From positions 1,054,001-1,118,000 of the forward strand of contig JAUEDM010000008.1 in NCBI GenBank assembly GCA_033439685.1: a DNA stretch of 64,000 bases, written 5' to 3'. Positions 53,827 through 64,000 of the stretch are shown piece by piece. The position numbers and the translations under genes were made by a program. Positions within the stretch are counted from its first letter, which is position 1; each line of letters opens with the position of its first letter. The notes below the pieces were generated by a model that saw nothing but the letters and a program-made list of their open reading frames with translations, ran no database searches and had not been told where the DNA came from. Source of the stretch: Apodospora peruviana. Lineage: Eukaryota > Ascomycota > Sordariomycetes > Sordariales > Lasiosphaeriaceae.

Positions 53827-56800
53827 TCACCAACCCCAGGTTTCTGCAACTCCAACGGTCGCCTCGCTCAGCTGTTTAAGCCTCTTCTCTGCTGCTGTCA
53901 TGTTCTCCGGCACGCTATTACCGATGAAATCCCTCTCTCGCACCTTAGACAGGAGCCTGATGCCTTCCAACGTCCGACATCGCGACAGCTGCACGTACAG
54001 GCTGTAAGGGTCACATTGGCTCGCAACCACTTCATTGTTCATCACCATTGTCCGCGTCCCACGCAGCTCCAGTGCCACTTGATCCAACGTCCTCCCTTGG
54101 ACCTTGTCCGTGCAGGCGAACGCGGCCACGCAGGGTATTCCTCGGCGGGTAACAGCATTCCTTTGCCATGGCCGCTTTCTCTGTGCCTCTATTTTTATGC
54201 TGGTGGCCGTCAGAAGAATGGTACCCGGCGGCATCCCGACAAACTGAAACTCTTTTGTCGTCTCCGACGTCAACAACACACCCGCCGGCGGGCCGAAGTG
54301 CAAGATGGTGTTGCCAGAGATGCGGTGGCCTGGAAAATTCTTGTCAAGGATGACATCCAAGGCAGTATAGCTGGCACCATTGACCAGCTTTAAACCTTGG
54401 TGTGTGTTTTGATTTACCACCACTGGCATTCCAGGCACAAACATGAAAATCGCAGGAATCGGTATGGCGCTATCGTCCCCTTGGCTCAACATTAGGACGG
54501 CCTTCTCTTCTGTCGGCAAATCATCTCCCCATTTGTGCTCTGAGACAAATATCCGCAACAGGGCCTGCTGTTGCTTCTGGAAAGAGAGCGTCGCTTCCGT
54601 ATTCAAGTTCCAGCGGTTCCTGTTGAGTGGCGTCACTACAGTAATACCAGACTCCCAGGGGATCCGGCTGCCCCCGTGGTAACAGGTGCTATTCAGGAAA
54701 TCTAAATCTGCCTGGTCCTGGATACCGTGGCGGACTCGTGTTAGCAGCTGTGGCAGCCGTAAATCTCCCGCTGCTCGGACTTGTTCGTTCAATACGACGA
54801 CAGTGGTCTTGTTCCAAAGTGAGTGCGCCTTATCGTGTTGGCGCCTCTGCTCTATTGTGAAACTGCTTTCTTCATTCCACGGAAAAGCCATGCTTGGGAG
54901 CAGGATTGATCTCTCCTGTACCGGACGGAACTGGTGGAAGTCTCCGCAGAAAAGGACAAGCGAGATCCCGCCGAAATCCTTGCTCGACTCTCTGAGCGTG
55001 CAGAGCTGCTCGTTCACAGCATACAGTGTCCGCGCACCAAGCATGCTCACCTCGTCCACGATCAGCAGGTACTTCTCCTGCCAGTCCATCTTCGTCTGCC
55101 CATCAACTCGAAGACCTCCGGATTTGGACACCGCGAACCCGTCTATATCCACATACCGCCCGCCACGTGAGGTCGTATCTTTGGAAAATCTACAGGCAGA
55201 GTGGATGGTGACGCCATTAATATTTGCAGTCGCCGTCCCTGATGTGGCTGTTATTAACAGACGATGCGATTGCCTCATCTGTGCAAATAACTCGGCAAGG
55301 GCCACGATGATTCGAGATTTGCCAGTGCAGCCTTCGCCGCCGATGAATTGGCAGAGCTGAGGAGTGCCACTCTCGTCCCGACATACTCGATCCAACTGTC
55401 GACATATCAGTCGTAGAGCGATACTGTCTTTTTTTGAGTGTGTACGTCTCGGCTATCGTCTTTCCGACTGCGGAGAACGACGTGGATTGGCCGAACTGGA
55501 CGTTGACCGACGGCTCTATGCCACTGACAAGAGGTTCTGAGCCTGCAACAGGGGCGTGTAGATCTTCCTCCCCAAAGCCGTCTGAGACACTATGCGAAGG
55601 TCTCTCATGAACGGTTCTGTCACCATCCAGCAGGCTTTGGATTCCTTGGATCATCCTCTCCCTTTCCCCGCGATGCACTGGCTTGCTGTGATTTGATAGA
55701 CCTGGCCTGCTCCTGATTTGGAATGCTTACTCCGACTTTGTTTTGCTCAGGAAATATCGTGTCGTCGAATTCATCTTCAGACGTCAAGGCGTTTCCCCTG
55801 AAACTGGAGCAGATGCCCCAGCATGGCAGAGATCTCCGGCGAGTTCGCAGTGACCTCTTGGCCAGCTGTGGCATTTCTCAACGCATCAAGCAGGCATGTC
55901 ACAATACCCATCCTATCGGATCGGTAGCCTGTCCTCTGTAACTCATCTCCCCTGATTATATCCTGTTCGACCCCATCGGTTGTCGTATAGAATTCACCGG
56001 ATGAGGCGGCCCATTGCCTAGAGTCGCTTTTTACATCTTCAGCAGACCGGCGGAGGAGCTGGATGTTGTCCGCCAGAGTCGAAACTCTCTTCGACAGCCG
56101 CAATTTGTGTGTTTCCCAGATCTCATTCATATCGCCAACCGATTCCTCAACGAAAAACTGCCAAGGAACAAACATGGCAAGATGTTGTACTGCCGCCCTG
56201 GTTTGAATAAATTTCCCGTTCGCCATCACCTCCTCTCCACAACAGCCACATCATGCGTATGACGTACCTCCTGTGATAAGATTCGTTCTCCTCGTCAAAA
56301 TTCATACCTAGGTACCCGTCTAAGCAAACGGAAGCCAGATTCTCCGGTCGGCGCAGCATCTGCACCCATTCTTTCGAGAATGGCCACGAACTGTCGAATG
56401 CCACCCCTCTCCGAGCTGCTCCATTTCCTTTCCGTCTTATCATGATGATCGACATATAGTCGTAAAGGCCCAAGTCCTTAAAAATGCTACCCCGATGTTG
56501 ATAAGCCTGGATGTAGGTGATCCTCTGTCCGACTTCCGCCAGCAGGATCGTCTCCTCGACTGAATCATCAGCTGATTCTCTGCCGGCCGCTTGCCGCAAG
56601 TGGCGCCAACGGCGGAGGATGTGCCAATACAGGGAACACACGTTCAAGAACGTCCAGGCCTCGCTGCTCGTGAATTCGGTCTCATACTCCAGCAGATACG
56701 CAATAACTTACACCTGTGACAGTGCCCGATCTGTGAAAACTGGGTTGGCTACACTCATCAACAATTGCCGTGTTTTGTTCTCCTTGTCACCGTTCTCAGC

Positions 56801-59800
56801 GGGCCTGCCGTCAACACTCTGCTGCACCGGAACTGTCTGCCCTCCCAGAATATCGAGAACTTCTTTGGCTGCAGCCGCACGTTTCCAGACCGGGTCCTCC
56901 ACCTTAGTCGCATAGTTAGTCAAGTAGAAAACGAGAGCGAGCCCTTTGCACTTCGTCGCAATGAACAAGATGTCATGGTTATGCCGCAAACCAACTGCCA
57001 TGGCCTTGTTTCAACGATTCACCAGTCTGTGATGACGCTGTATCTGAAGTACTCCATCCTCCACAAGGGACGTCTTTTCTACTAATCTCCATGGCGCGCC
57101 AAACCGGCAGGGTGCATATTTCTTTCGATCTCCCGTAAGGGAGTACTTCACACATGTGGGGCTGTGGGTATGGATTTGGGTAACGCCGGCGCAGAAATTG
57201 GCTTCCTCCTCGAATACGGCCGTGAACTTCTCACTGTTCTACAGAAGCGACGATATATTGGACATTATCGACCTTTCCGTACGCATATCCGCAGCCGCCG
57301 CTTCATCGAGATCCTTACTTCACAGTTATTGTGCCGAACTGGAGTTCTGGATTTGTGGTCAACATACCTCGGTAAAGACACTGTCTATGTACTCCATCAC
57401 CTGGTCCCGATACGAGGCCTGGTCCTTCTTCTGCATATCTGCCAACACAGTGCTTAGGTACATGTTCCCCTGAAGCCAGAGGAATCCGTGAAGGTGGAGT
57501 GTGCGCCGCGTTCGTTTGTTTCTACCGCTGCGAAATACTGACTGATCCGCCCAAACACAGATTCCTCCCTCGTTCTCACGTAGTGCTTGAAGAACATAGA
57601 GACCTCTTTGTGGAAAAATATAGCCGAGCTGATGGGATCCGATATGGCCAGTCGAGCTCTCTTGTGCGCCTGATCCAGGCTCGTTAAGAACCGCTCCGCC
57701 TCGTCTGGATCTCGGAAGCGATGTGCCGCCAGCTTTAGCTTGACCGTATTCGTGATGTCATTCGGATTTATTGTGAACCAGACAGCCGGAATGCCATATC
57801 TAATCATAAGGGATTTGATCTTGCGCCGCATGGTCAACCGGCTTTCCCTTGACATCGGCTGCCGATGGCCATAGAGAGACAAACTTCGCAAGAGTTGATT
57901 AACATCCTCGTCGGTGGTCTTTCCTGAGTCCTCCAATTCTTCCTTGGCTCTCTCGAGCCTTGCCGAAGTCAAAGATCGAGCGATGCGCTCCACATTTGGG
58001 ATGTCCCTCCTTCGTACACTTGCCATGCTTACTCGACGGTTTCTGGACCTGACTCCGATGTTAAAAACAAGAAAGGCAAAAACAGCATGTGTTGCAAAGC
58101 GGCCACCATGGCACTGAAGGACCAGCTTGGCCCATGTCTCGAGACTCATGTTTCGTGTCGACAGCAGCCCCCGCACGACTGCATCCGATTCAAGCCTGGA
58201 CGACGACCCATTCCCATCCGCATTCATGACGGATTCCTCAGCCTGTCGCGGTCCTCCTCTACCAAACGGCAACAGTGTGGGGGAATGCCTTTGCAAAGAA
58301 ACACACATCAAAGGAATCGGCAAAGTCGCCACCCCGGGATACGATAATATACGACTCTGTACCTTCTCCATGGCGTACCTTAGCCGTTCCTGCGTTGGCT
58401 CCTTGATGAGCCGAGGCTGGGGTTCGGTATCACCGATTGCCTCGTGCAGGTAACGCAGCTTTTCGGCATCCGCAATGTCCGGTCGGCAGTCAAGGCCGAA
58501 CATGCCAGAGGAATTGATTTCGTGGACTCGATCCGCATCATTTTCTTCCCCATCGGTACCGCCTTCTGCACAGGCACACCCACCAATGATCGCTTCTTCC
58601 GAAGGGTCCTTGTCCCCTTAGATAAGAGATGCTAAAACGTCCTGGATATCTATTGGAGCCTGATCTTCAAAGCCACGCTCTGATGGTGGAACGATGTGCG
58701 CTGTTTGTATCTTCTGTCTTGTCGAAGGTTCGTTCCGCTCCAAGCGATCATAGACTTGAGAGGGCACTCCATGAACCGGCTCACCTCAACGCTCCATTTC
58801 TGCCACATCAATACAGTTGTTTTTATACAGGGAGTTATTCCTCTTCAGCCACCTCAGTGCCCTCTCCACAACACGTGGACGCACCGACAGGAGAACGGAC
58901 AGATCACTGGGTGCCGGCTTTTCCTGTCCCTGCCATGACACGTGGATCTCATCCATCACCTTCAACAGCGGATGAGGCAAAACATTTGTCGCGAGCTCCT
59001 GCACATTGTTCGGGAAAACTGTGATATGGCCTTTGACGTGCTTCGGATACCTCATCGTTTGTCTGTGGCCTTCCGGTAAGTTGAACTTGGTGATGAATCC
59101 GTAACAAGAATTCAATGCAATAAGCTTCTCCTCAACCAAGCTAAGACCCTTCAACTCGTCCAGAAATATGTGTTCACAGCCCAGTTGGGTGTCTAACTGG
59201 GCGGCTGCCGATAAAGCATCTCTCCTCAGATGCCTTACACAATTAGCACAACCGGGAATGCTCTCACCAGGCGGGAAGCACAGTCGATAGGCCAATGGAG
59301 AATCACCTCGCTTCTCGACTCTACTTCTCACCCACTGATTCCAATCAATCTTCTCCAGTTCCGTGTCGGCATACTTTTAATAACAAATCGCGCAGGTGCG
59401 TATCGGCAAGGTGTTAGGATCATGAAAAGATTTGTAAAACGCCTGAACAGTGGATATCTTCCTGTCGAGGAGAATAGGCGCACACCATGATCGATCCTCC
59501 GAAAGTTGCTCCTTCTCGGCAAATTCTTCATCCAAACTGCACAAGATCCTAGCAAGATCTCTGCTCTGGTCCTCGCCCACCGTCTCAAGATGGACCACTG
59601 TTCTGACGCGCTTAGTCCGAGGCTGTTCATTCTCCAGAGGGGTCTGCCTCTTTCCGAATCTCGGCGCTGGCTGAATCTGACCCAGTTGGCCGCTTTCTTT
59701 TACATCATGCTGCGAAACTGCATCATCCTCCGGAACGTTGCCGTTTCCCACTAGTCGATTTGCTGTCCGTACTAAAAGCCCAAATCGATCGAACCCGAAA

Positions 59801-60554
59801 TCAGCCGACAGATCCGTAACAACCAGCTCTCGGAAAGGCGAGATCGATCCGTCCTGGTCATTTTTCTTCACATAAGGGTCTTGATGATTCCAGGCTTTCA
59901 AGCCTATCAAATCAGCCGCTTCGATAGGGTTAACACCCATCCTGACGTGCCGTCGCCCAACTTGTTGTTCGCGCCTGTGCATTAACCTATTCAGCTTCAC
60001 AACTGCCTCTTCCCAGTCCCCCACCTCACGAGCCGCTGCGCAGAGCTTGTTGCAACAACTTGCTCCTTCTTTCTGCCCATCGATAATATTGCACCTTGTC
60101 TCCACCCCAAATACGGCTCACTGTCCTCAGAGACACCTGAATTCTAGATCGACCCCGCAAGTCCCGTCCAAGAACATCTTCACACTGGTCTATCATCGCC
60201 TCGCTGTGCTGGCCCGCGATGGTCTCTTCCCTTGACGAAGCAGCTCTCAGCTTCCGCATTTGTTGTTGGTCAGCCCTTCCATCTGTCCTCACTCCTTCAC
60301 TCCTCCTGGGATGTATTGACCATGTCCGTGGATGTGCGCGTTCCCAGATTGGCTACCGCAGGATCACCACCAAGTCGTCTTTGAACTTTCCGCCTCTCTG
60401 CTCTAGCCCGGTTGGCATCATTCTGAACAGCTTCGAATATGTCTGCCGAAGTCCGCATCCCTAAACGCCCTCGACACATATTCTCCCGATTGCGTACATC
60501 GAAGCTGCGAAATGTCTCGGCGCGATTTCGAGAATTTCCGTCCTCACCGTTCAT
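53827..60554 (-). pseudogene. Helitron RepHel (Rep nuclease plus PIF1-like helicase), broken
   Basis: From N- to C-terminus: a start near 60554; a DUF6570-like region (59376-58790: GCANCVRHLRRDALSAAA, HPLLKVMDEIHVSWQGQE); a Helitron_like_N Rep region (58503-57454: IRYGIPAVWFTINPNDITN, HKEVSMFFKHYVR); middle fragments (57001-55777); and an intact 3' part (55395-53827) with a PIF1-like helicase, Walker A GGEGCTGKS and Walker B LLIVDEVSML. Damage: a TAA at 59377-59379 inside CAICY/KYADTEL, a shift near 60050, one near 58790, and two extra bases near 57500-57503 exactly before the Rep HxH motif. Not able to act by itself, though a helicase piece could be made. Confidence 0.8.
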
Positions 60555-61368
60555 CTTGGTTCAATTTAATTCTTCTCTTGGTTCTTGGTCTCTGCGTTCG
60601 TGGCGATACATAACACTTTTGCCTTCCAAGTCAAACTGCTGCCTATATGGCTTATCATCTCCTTATTCCCTCCCCATACTTTCCCCCCTTCCCGACCCAT
60701 GCCCTCCTCCCAGTCACAATGCATGACAGCCCAATAACCCATTTCCTATCAACCAACCATGCAAATACCTACGCCCCCGTCCTCTTCCTCCTGCTCTTTC
60801 CTCCTTCTTCTTACCCTCCGTGCTTAATCACCGCTTTCATGCTCAAAACCTGGTTACATCGGCAACAAAACCCTGCTCAGAATCGGGCGGCGGTCTTATT
60901 AATATGCGCGTATGCTCACATGGTGTGATCCCATAATGCTATGCATTCCTCGCCAAAATAGCAAACAAAATAGACCCAATTAACGAATTGCAAGCTCTAT
61001 CAGACGACAACCCATGCATCTATCTGCTGTTCGTGCATAACTTAGACTCGCAATAGTTAATTGGAAAACCAAACAGAATACAGTATGGACAGACAGCTAT
61101 CTTGACGCCCACTGACCTGCTGACCCATCCCTTCCGCACACTATCTTGCCATTGACTTACCATCAGCGAATTTCACAAATTTCACCACTGACCCACCTGG
61201 CTTCCCCATCCTTGAGGTTGATCCCATCCATCTGACGACTACAATTGAATAAATCACCCGCTATTGACCAGCCAATATTAGACTAAGACAACCGTCCTCT
61301 TCCACTCTCCCGCCCCCTTGTCTCACTTGACTTTCCTCCCTTCTCTTCGTCACTCAACTCTCCTCAGC
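60555..61368. other. Region between RepHel and OB-like genes
   Basis: About 0.8 kb, pyrimidine-rich on the plus strand (60640-60840, 61290-61360); probably divergent promoters. No gene. Confidence 0.4.
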
Positions 61369-62461
61369 ATGTCTTGCCAACCGAGTTTGTCAAATACGAT
61401 TCACTTGCGTGATTTCGTTGACACAGTTACAGATGATCCGAATCGAAACACTCTGGGGTGCGTCGAGATTCAAACGGACATTAACATCTTCGAAGAGGAC
61501 GGCTTCTACAGCCCCAAGATCATTGTCGAGCCTGTTCGTACTCGCATCCACGCCTATCTGACCCGAGAGGAAAGAGAAACGTTATGTTCCCAATGCCTTT
61601 TACTACGTCGATGGCCGCTTTTCAGCTGCTCCTTCAGACGATAACACTTTGGAGATCAACATCCAAACACTCAGTTTAACGAGGTACACCTAACCACACC
61701 CTGTTTTCAACTCGGACTAATCCTCGAGACACCCCGGAGATGTGATCGACTTCGACGAGTACCGCCAGCACTTACCGGGACAGTGGTACCCGATGGTGTC
61801 TGTCATCGGCTCAGTGTCTTCTTGCGATGCGAACTCCACCGATACCTCTGAACCCCGCTCCTTTGTTATTGAAACATCGGTATATGACACCTCGAAACAC
61901 GCTCAGGTACAGTACTCGATGGCTTGCTTCTTGGAAAACACCAAACGCTGGGAGAAAGTCAAGACACCACAATTGGGGTCTCTTCTCAGTGTCACTGCGA
62001 AGGTGGCCGGCCGCACAACTGACGCGAACCATCTGGCCCTGCGGGTCCTTGACCTAGCTTACCTGCCGATATCGAACTCGGCAGCATCGGTATCAAGTCC
62101 GGCCACGACGCCATCTTCGAAAAGGTCACGCTGGGATAGGCTGGCACCTTCCTCGACTCCGACGAAGAAACCACGCCTCTCGGAGCCTGTTGGCAGAATT
62201 ACAACCCCTTCCGGTACTAAGACAACCACACCGGGGACGGCACAGACCGGACTCGATGATACTATGAAATCGCCATTCGTCCCCTTTTTCGCCGTCAACC
62301 GTTGCCAACTATGGAGAATCCTCGGTGGACTCAAACACCCTCGCAACCTCAGAAGGTACAACACGACCCCATCACAGCCGTCATGTCCCAAGGAAGTATT
62401 TAGAGTTGGACTAGACAAGAGTGGGTCGGGCAGGCTTTTAGAATATGTTAATATCAAATAG
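61369..62461 (+). pseudogene. OB-fold-like (RPA-type) gene, one frame break
   Basis: The start MSCQPSLSNTIHLRDFVDTV leads to NTLGCVEIQTDINIFEEDGF. Frame changes near 61578-61582 (one A too many in gagaaacg) before YVPNAFYYVDGRFS. An intron at 61684-61728 then joins LSLTR to HPGDVIDFDEYRQHLPGQW. The second exon has VSVIGSVSSCD, SVYDTSKHAQVQYSMACFLE and VLDLAYLP, then a Ser/Thr/Pro-rich tail. The beta-rich, RPA-like layout is my inference; single-strand-binding OB proteins are known as Helitron partners in plants. It stands divergent to RepHel, 0.8 kb away, which suggests it is part of the element. The C-terminal end beyond about 62270 may also be out of frame. Confidence 0.55.
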
Positions 62462-62523
62462 TTATCAAATTGAATTCCTTTCCTACCAATCTCGCCGTAC
62501 CGCCCTCAGCGACCTTTAGCATC

Positions 62524-63079
62524 CTAAGGCATGTAGCTTGCTTTATGAACCTTCCAATCTGCTCTTTGATGCCCTTTGCCACAATATGCCGCGACTTTAC
62601 ATCGCCCGCATCTCATAATCCCTTCCGTCTTTCCACAGATTTTGCAGGATATATTCCCGGCACTTGTCTTGCACAGTAAAGTCCCCCGCCTTGGACTCCT
62701 GCTCCCACCTCAGCCATCATGTTCTGGACGCTCTTTCGCATCTGAGTTTCGCATTCGGCCTTCCCACATATGTGGTTAACCCATATAACAACAAAGGGAT
62801 CCTGCACGTTGTGGAGCCAAGACATGGGCGTCTGTAAGATGCCAGCTGAAGGCGAACCGCAGTTCCCACAAAAAGGCTTTGAAGCGGCGCGACAATCTGC
62901 TTGGTGCTCTTTCAAGATGAGCTGTATCGCGGCCAAAAACCGGCTAACATACTCAGCGTCTTTCTGCGCAGCTTGAGTCTGCTCATAGACGACGAGACTG
63001 CGAGGAATATTGTGATAAACTTCAGCTCTTCACTGGCCTCGTCGCAGTGAAATTCGAAGCGGACCGGACAGGTAGCCAT
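62524..63079 (-). pseudogene. MYND zinc-finger gene, at least two frame breaks
   Basis: The start MATCPVRFEFHCDEASEELK (ATG 63079) continues in a shifted frame as VVYEQTQAAQKDAEYVSRFL. Next come CGNCGSPSAGILQTPMSWLH and VVIWVNHICGKAECETQMRK. After a run of five G the frame shifts again to a MYND finger: CKICGKTEGIMRCGRCK, then YCGKGHQRADWKVHK, the Cys/His spacing typical of the domain. Stop at 62524-62526. It is convergent to the OB-like gene with 62 bp between stops, so the two were a close pair. MYND fingers bind proline-rich peptides; a role in transposition is not shown. Confidence 0.65.
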
Positions 63080-64000
63080 GACTTGGAGCAGTAGAGATGC
63101 AGTTCAAGAGAAAATAAGACGTAAATGAACAACACTTCAAATAGAATTTATCCGCATATTTCATGGAATCTTTCCCAATCAGCTCATTTCCCCACTTTCT
63201 GCACAACCTTTTGTTGGGAATGAATGTGCGACTTGTCAGGTATATCCGTTATCATAGGCCTGAAACTCTGCACTAATGTAAGCCACCAAAACATAGTGTC
63301 CTTATCAGAACCCCGGTTGATGGCTATTGACAACTCCACATGTTGAGATTGACGGAATCTCTAATATCGTTCCTCAAGGCTCTTTAGGCAAACCGCTTAC
63401 GGTTTGCGTCTCCTGTACTGCATCAATGTCACGGGACTAGACCGTGACAGCCGTTGACAGCTGCCAAATGCTCTGGCAGGCTGGTGGTGGCCTGGACGGC
63501 ACCACAGGACTTGATTGGGTACTAGCGTATGGCTCTAGTCCTCATCCGGACCAGCGCTGTGCACGAACCAACCCTTAAAGGCCAATCATTGGGCGTTGCG
63601 GGGCTCGGCAGTTGATTCAACCCAGCACAGCCCCGAATCTCATCATACGGGCAGCCGACTGGCTCATGTCAGGTAAACGCCCTAATAACTGCAGAACTCG
63701 TCGGTCTTTGATGCCCAGTGCTACGGCGCGCGGCAGGCGTTGTGTCACCCGAAAATGCCCAACAAAGCCTCGACAATTGCCGCCTTACATTTTTAATTGG
63801 CTGACAATGAACCAATACTCAGCTGATTTGCATCAGCGAGACACGCACTGCAACAGTTCGAACGGCTGCCAGATCAAATGATTTCCAGGTGTCTTTGGCT
63901 GGGCTCCGCCATGGATGCAACCAAACTCACTCATCATCTTCCACAGTACCACCTTTAGCAGAAGGCCACCAACGCAATTCCACCTCTCCCCAATCCAATC
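63080..64000. other. Intergenic to window end, one hairpin
   Basis: About 0.9 kb. A perfect 8-bp inverted repeat, gcaaaccg - ctta - cggtttgc, lies at 63388-63407. No gene seen. Confidence 0.45.

Larger units (their letters stand above)
53177..60600 (-). mobile_element. Helitron, decayed, 3' end at 53177
   Basis: A rolling-circle transposon read on the minus strand. The 3' terminus is well defined: a 9-bp-stem hairpin (53188-53196 with 53202-53210), seven bases, then CTAG (53177-53180) followed by T, the layout of a Helitron tail (hairpin, CTRR, insertion in AT). The interior encodes a RepHel protein in broken frames. The 5' end (A|TC) was not found. It lies beyond about 60560 and may lie beyond 63079 if the OB-like and MYND genes are part of the element; the upper limit given is a minimum. 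Confidence 0.8.

Noticed and set aside
1..64000. tRNA, rRNA, CRISPR arrays, bacterial-type operons
   Set aside because: None seen; intron-bearing genes with separate promoters show a fungal nuclear origin.

Overview
The window reads as nuclear DNA of a filamentous ascomycete (Pezizomycotina). Short GT..AG introns of about 45-90 bp interrupt the genes, most genes stand alone with their own promoters, and several families are typical of these fungi: HET, DUF7025 AAA-ATPase, DUF1996, PigL_N-like, OTT_1508-like deaminase, FucP-like MFS. Gene content and two transposon types (Crypton, Helitron) would suit a Sordariomycete, perhaps Sordariales, but that placement is weak.

Layout. 0-5 kb: a secreted DUF7907-like protein cut by the window edge, a zinc alcohol dehydrogenase and a HET-domain allorecognition protein. 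5.4-7.1 kb: a frame-broken gene with a STAND/PigL-type N-terminus. 7.6-13 kb: three minus-strand metabolic genes (MDR oxidoreductase, FucP-like sugar permease, isochorismatase-type hydrolase). 13.3-18 kb: an unrecognised MGN-starting protein, an intracellular-type GH13 alpha-amylase and a small secreted cysteine protein. 18-21 kb: a Crypton-type tyrosine-recombinase transposon with an uninterrupted 773-codon gene. 21.3-24 kb: two head-to-head paralogous secreted proteins, each with 18 cysteines. 24-35.9 kb: a methyltransferase, an F-box/ankyrin protein, two proteins of unknown function, a DUF1996 secreted protein and a GNAT acetyltransferase. 37-53 kb: a PLD-like gene with two frame breaks, a DUF7708-like protein with a decayed NTPase module, a 1338-aa AAA-ATPase with a polyglutamine tail, a C2H2 zinc-finger protein and an OTT_1508-type deaminase. 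53.2 kb to at least 60.6 kb: a decaying Helitron with a recognisable 3' terminus at 53177, followed by frame-broken OB-like and MYND-finger genes that may belong to it.

Taken together this looks like an accessory, fast-evolving neighbourhood: recognition or conflict-type genes (HET, STAND-like, DUF7708-like, deaminase), candidate effectors and mobile elements are mixed with ordinary metabolic genes. No secondary-metabolite core enzyme, tRNA, rRNA or CRISPR array was seen. Exon boundaries were assigned by eye from splice consensus, frame continuity and family resemblance. Homology statements come from recognition of motifs, not from a search.
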